Below are positions 62,181 through 64,000 of a stretch of DNA of 64,000 nucleotides, piece by piece; the first letter of the stretch is position 1; each line of letters begins with the position of its first letter. The position numbers and the translations under genes are program-made. The notes beneath the pieces are model-generated. The model did no database searches. It worked only from the letters and a program-made list of their open reading frames with translations, and was not told the origin of the DNA. The stretch lies in contig JACVVK020000532.1 of assembly GCA_018292915.2 (NCBI GenBank), forward strand, positions 43,501 to 107,500, written 5' to 3'. Source of the stretch: Batillaria attramentaria. Lineage: Eukaryota > Mollusca > Gastropoda > Batillariidae.

Positions 62181-64000
62181 CCGAATTCTCATTCCTGCAT
62201 TATAACGAAACCTGACTCTGAGTTTCATGTGGAAATATTATCTATTTACTCGGTGGCTACACAAGACAGGGCTAAGCGTTGGTGCTCCCGTATTGTCCGA
62301 CTCCTGATCTCTATTCTTTAGCAATGAAAAGATGGTTTCGGCCGTTACAAAAACCCCAAGCGGACTGGTAATGTTGCTGACAGGAATAGCATTGCAGGGT
62401 TGGAGAAGTAGGACTTCGCGCACCATGAATAATAAATTTTAGATCTATAAACACAAGCGTGTTACGTGATTAATGCGTACCGGACAGTAGTTTAGATGCA
62501 GTCAACGTGAAAAATTACACACACACACACACACATTCGCACGCACGCACGCACGCACACGCGCACACACACACACACACACACACACCACACACACACA
62601 CGTATATGTAATTGATGGTATACTTATTATTATTATTTCGACTGGGCCATTTGTATAATTTGACGAGCACAGAAAACAAACAAACAAACAAACAAACAAG
62701 AGGTTATAAGAACGATCGAAGAGTTTTGGACCTTCACGTCCCACGAATGTTATCATTCTTAATTATTATTAGATTACATGCAAATACTAATGACAAGATA
62801 ACTTCTCAGAATGTTTAAACCCTACCCCCCCCCCTCTCCCCCCCCCCCCCACACACACACATACTCAAAAAGAAACCACCACCACCAACAACAACAACAA
62901 AACAAAACAAAACAAACAAAACTAAGAAAAAAACAGGAAAAAAAAACACGAAACAAAAACAAAAACCTATTAAAAAAACCCCAGCAACAACATCAAAATC
63001 TGGCAGCCCAACCCCTCTATTCCCATGTCTTTGAGATCATGCTGAGAGGGATAGTAAACTGATTTTTGTTTTGAATAGTGACAATTTCACTCCAGCTGAA
63101 TGATGTCAAATACACGTGGGAACCTCCGTATGCACCAGGCGATAAAATCTGCACACGCAGTCTCCGCCACATGCGAAATCGTCAACAGAACTGTTCCCAG
63201 AGAGGCCCCAAATGAAATCAGCACGGCTGACGATGGAGATTACAACGACTTACTTCGCTACCTTTCCTCTCGAAGCTTTAACTAAGCCACTCTTGTGTTA
63301 CTATGATGGATTTCACTCTTCGTCCTCGATACCCAATGCCCCGAGCAATTCACGTGCACACGTGGTGGCTTGTCTGTGTGGTGTGACAGAGTCAAGGACT
63401 CTTTGTTGTCGTACACTGATATCGCGCGTTTGATAATGCAGTCGCCAAATCTTTTTGGGAATAGATTTTTTTTTTTTTTTTTTTGGGGGGGGGGGGGTGG
63501 GTTAAACTGTGATTTTGTGAATTGTTCATACTTGCGAATGTTCTACCACTGCATTTTGTTCCATCATGTAAGAGTACGTTCTGCTGCTGCCAATGTACAT
63601 GTATTAATTTTTGTTGTGGTTGTCGTTTTTGTCGTTTAATGCCATTGTTGCACTTTTATTCTTGTCTTTCCCTCTGACTTTGTCCATTCCTCCATGACCC
63701 GATAGGGGAGAAAGGAATCAAATCTTCTGACTTCGACTTGTTTGATCATTTCATGGAAATAAACGTTTTAAAACTTGTGACCTAACATTTTATCAACCAC
63801 GGACATCAGTCTGACACAACCGACGACCTCGCCATTAGTGAAAATTTGAGCGAAAATGCAAGCTGGTGGTCGAGACAGGCAGATTCGGAAATACCTAAAA
63901 TATAACCGTAAATAACCTAATAAAATGAAAAATAAAGCAAAATCTTTATCCGTGACAGTGATGATTACGTATAATTCTACGTGGCCTGGGATAATCCAGT
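62181..64000. other. Intergenic, no gene recognised
   Basis: Holds (CA)n at 62,516-62,600, C-runs at 62,825-62,850, an A/AAC-rich stretch at 62,870-63,000 and a T-run/G-run at 63,466-63,497. Plus-strand frames near 63,100-63,430 lack splice or motif support. AATAAA occurs near 63,759. Confidence 0.45.

Overview
This looks like nuclear DNA of a marine mollusc, probably a gastropod. The signs are split genes with GT-AG introns, very dense (GT)n/(CA)n/(CT)n arrays, tRNA-derived SINEs whose tails carry a 'gccccgtctttgatatcacc' and 'cacccaccc' signature, and repeats opening GGCTCACTTGTG. The taxon is an inference; no prokaryotic, organellar or viral gene was seen.

Two multi-exon genes can be assembled, both on the minus strand. 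Splice sites were read by eye. Every exon's length and phase agrees with its neighbours except at three breaks that are flagged.

Gene 1 (about 34,455 down to 5,223; some 27 exons, about 1,830 codons) encodes an ARM/HEAT-like helical N-terminus, a series of repeated exon modules, a long Ser/Pro/Gln-rich exon, a coiled coil, a GPSTSQER repeat and a C-terminal BEN-like domain with a basic tail. Four exon types build the middle part: A (41 aa), E (42-109 aa), B (about 35-37 aa) and C (about 34 aa). Their order is A-E-B-C-E-B-C-E. Phases are 1-1 for A and E, 1-0 for B and 0-1 for C, so whole modules can be added or lost without changing frame. That entire block is present twice: about 12,810-24,775 (unit 1) and 24,820-32,172 (unit 2), an intragenic tandem duplication with introns included. 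The copies are decaying: unit 1 has a broken E-type exon and a C exon one base short, and unit 2 has a shortened E exon.

Gene 2 (about 61,230 down to 43,897) has a TATA-box promoter, a 5' UTR exon and seven coding exons. It encodes a Lys/Glu-rich N-terminus, EF-hand segments, an acidic repeat, a long Ser/Arg-rich exon that appears to switch reading frame, and a disordered C-terminus. Its 3' UTR would cross a 66-bp homopolymer and a 215-bp foldback.

The rest is transposon and satellite sequence: two SINE families with clear target-site duplications, one nested; a piggyBac-like MITE with an empty site in the paralogous unit; a short inverted-repeat element with a 5-bp TSD; a 1.8-kb element built of 304-bp units; and a composite element with a 13-bp inverted repeat. 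On the plus strand only a 63-codon single-membrane-span ORF (42,098) merits a call. The strongest candidate for something undescribed is gene 1: a modular, exon-shuffling ARM-like/BEN gene caught in the middle of expanding.
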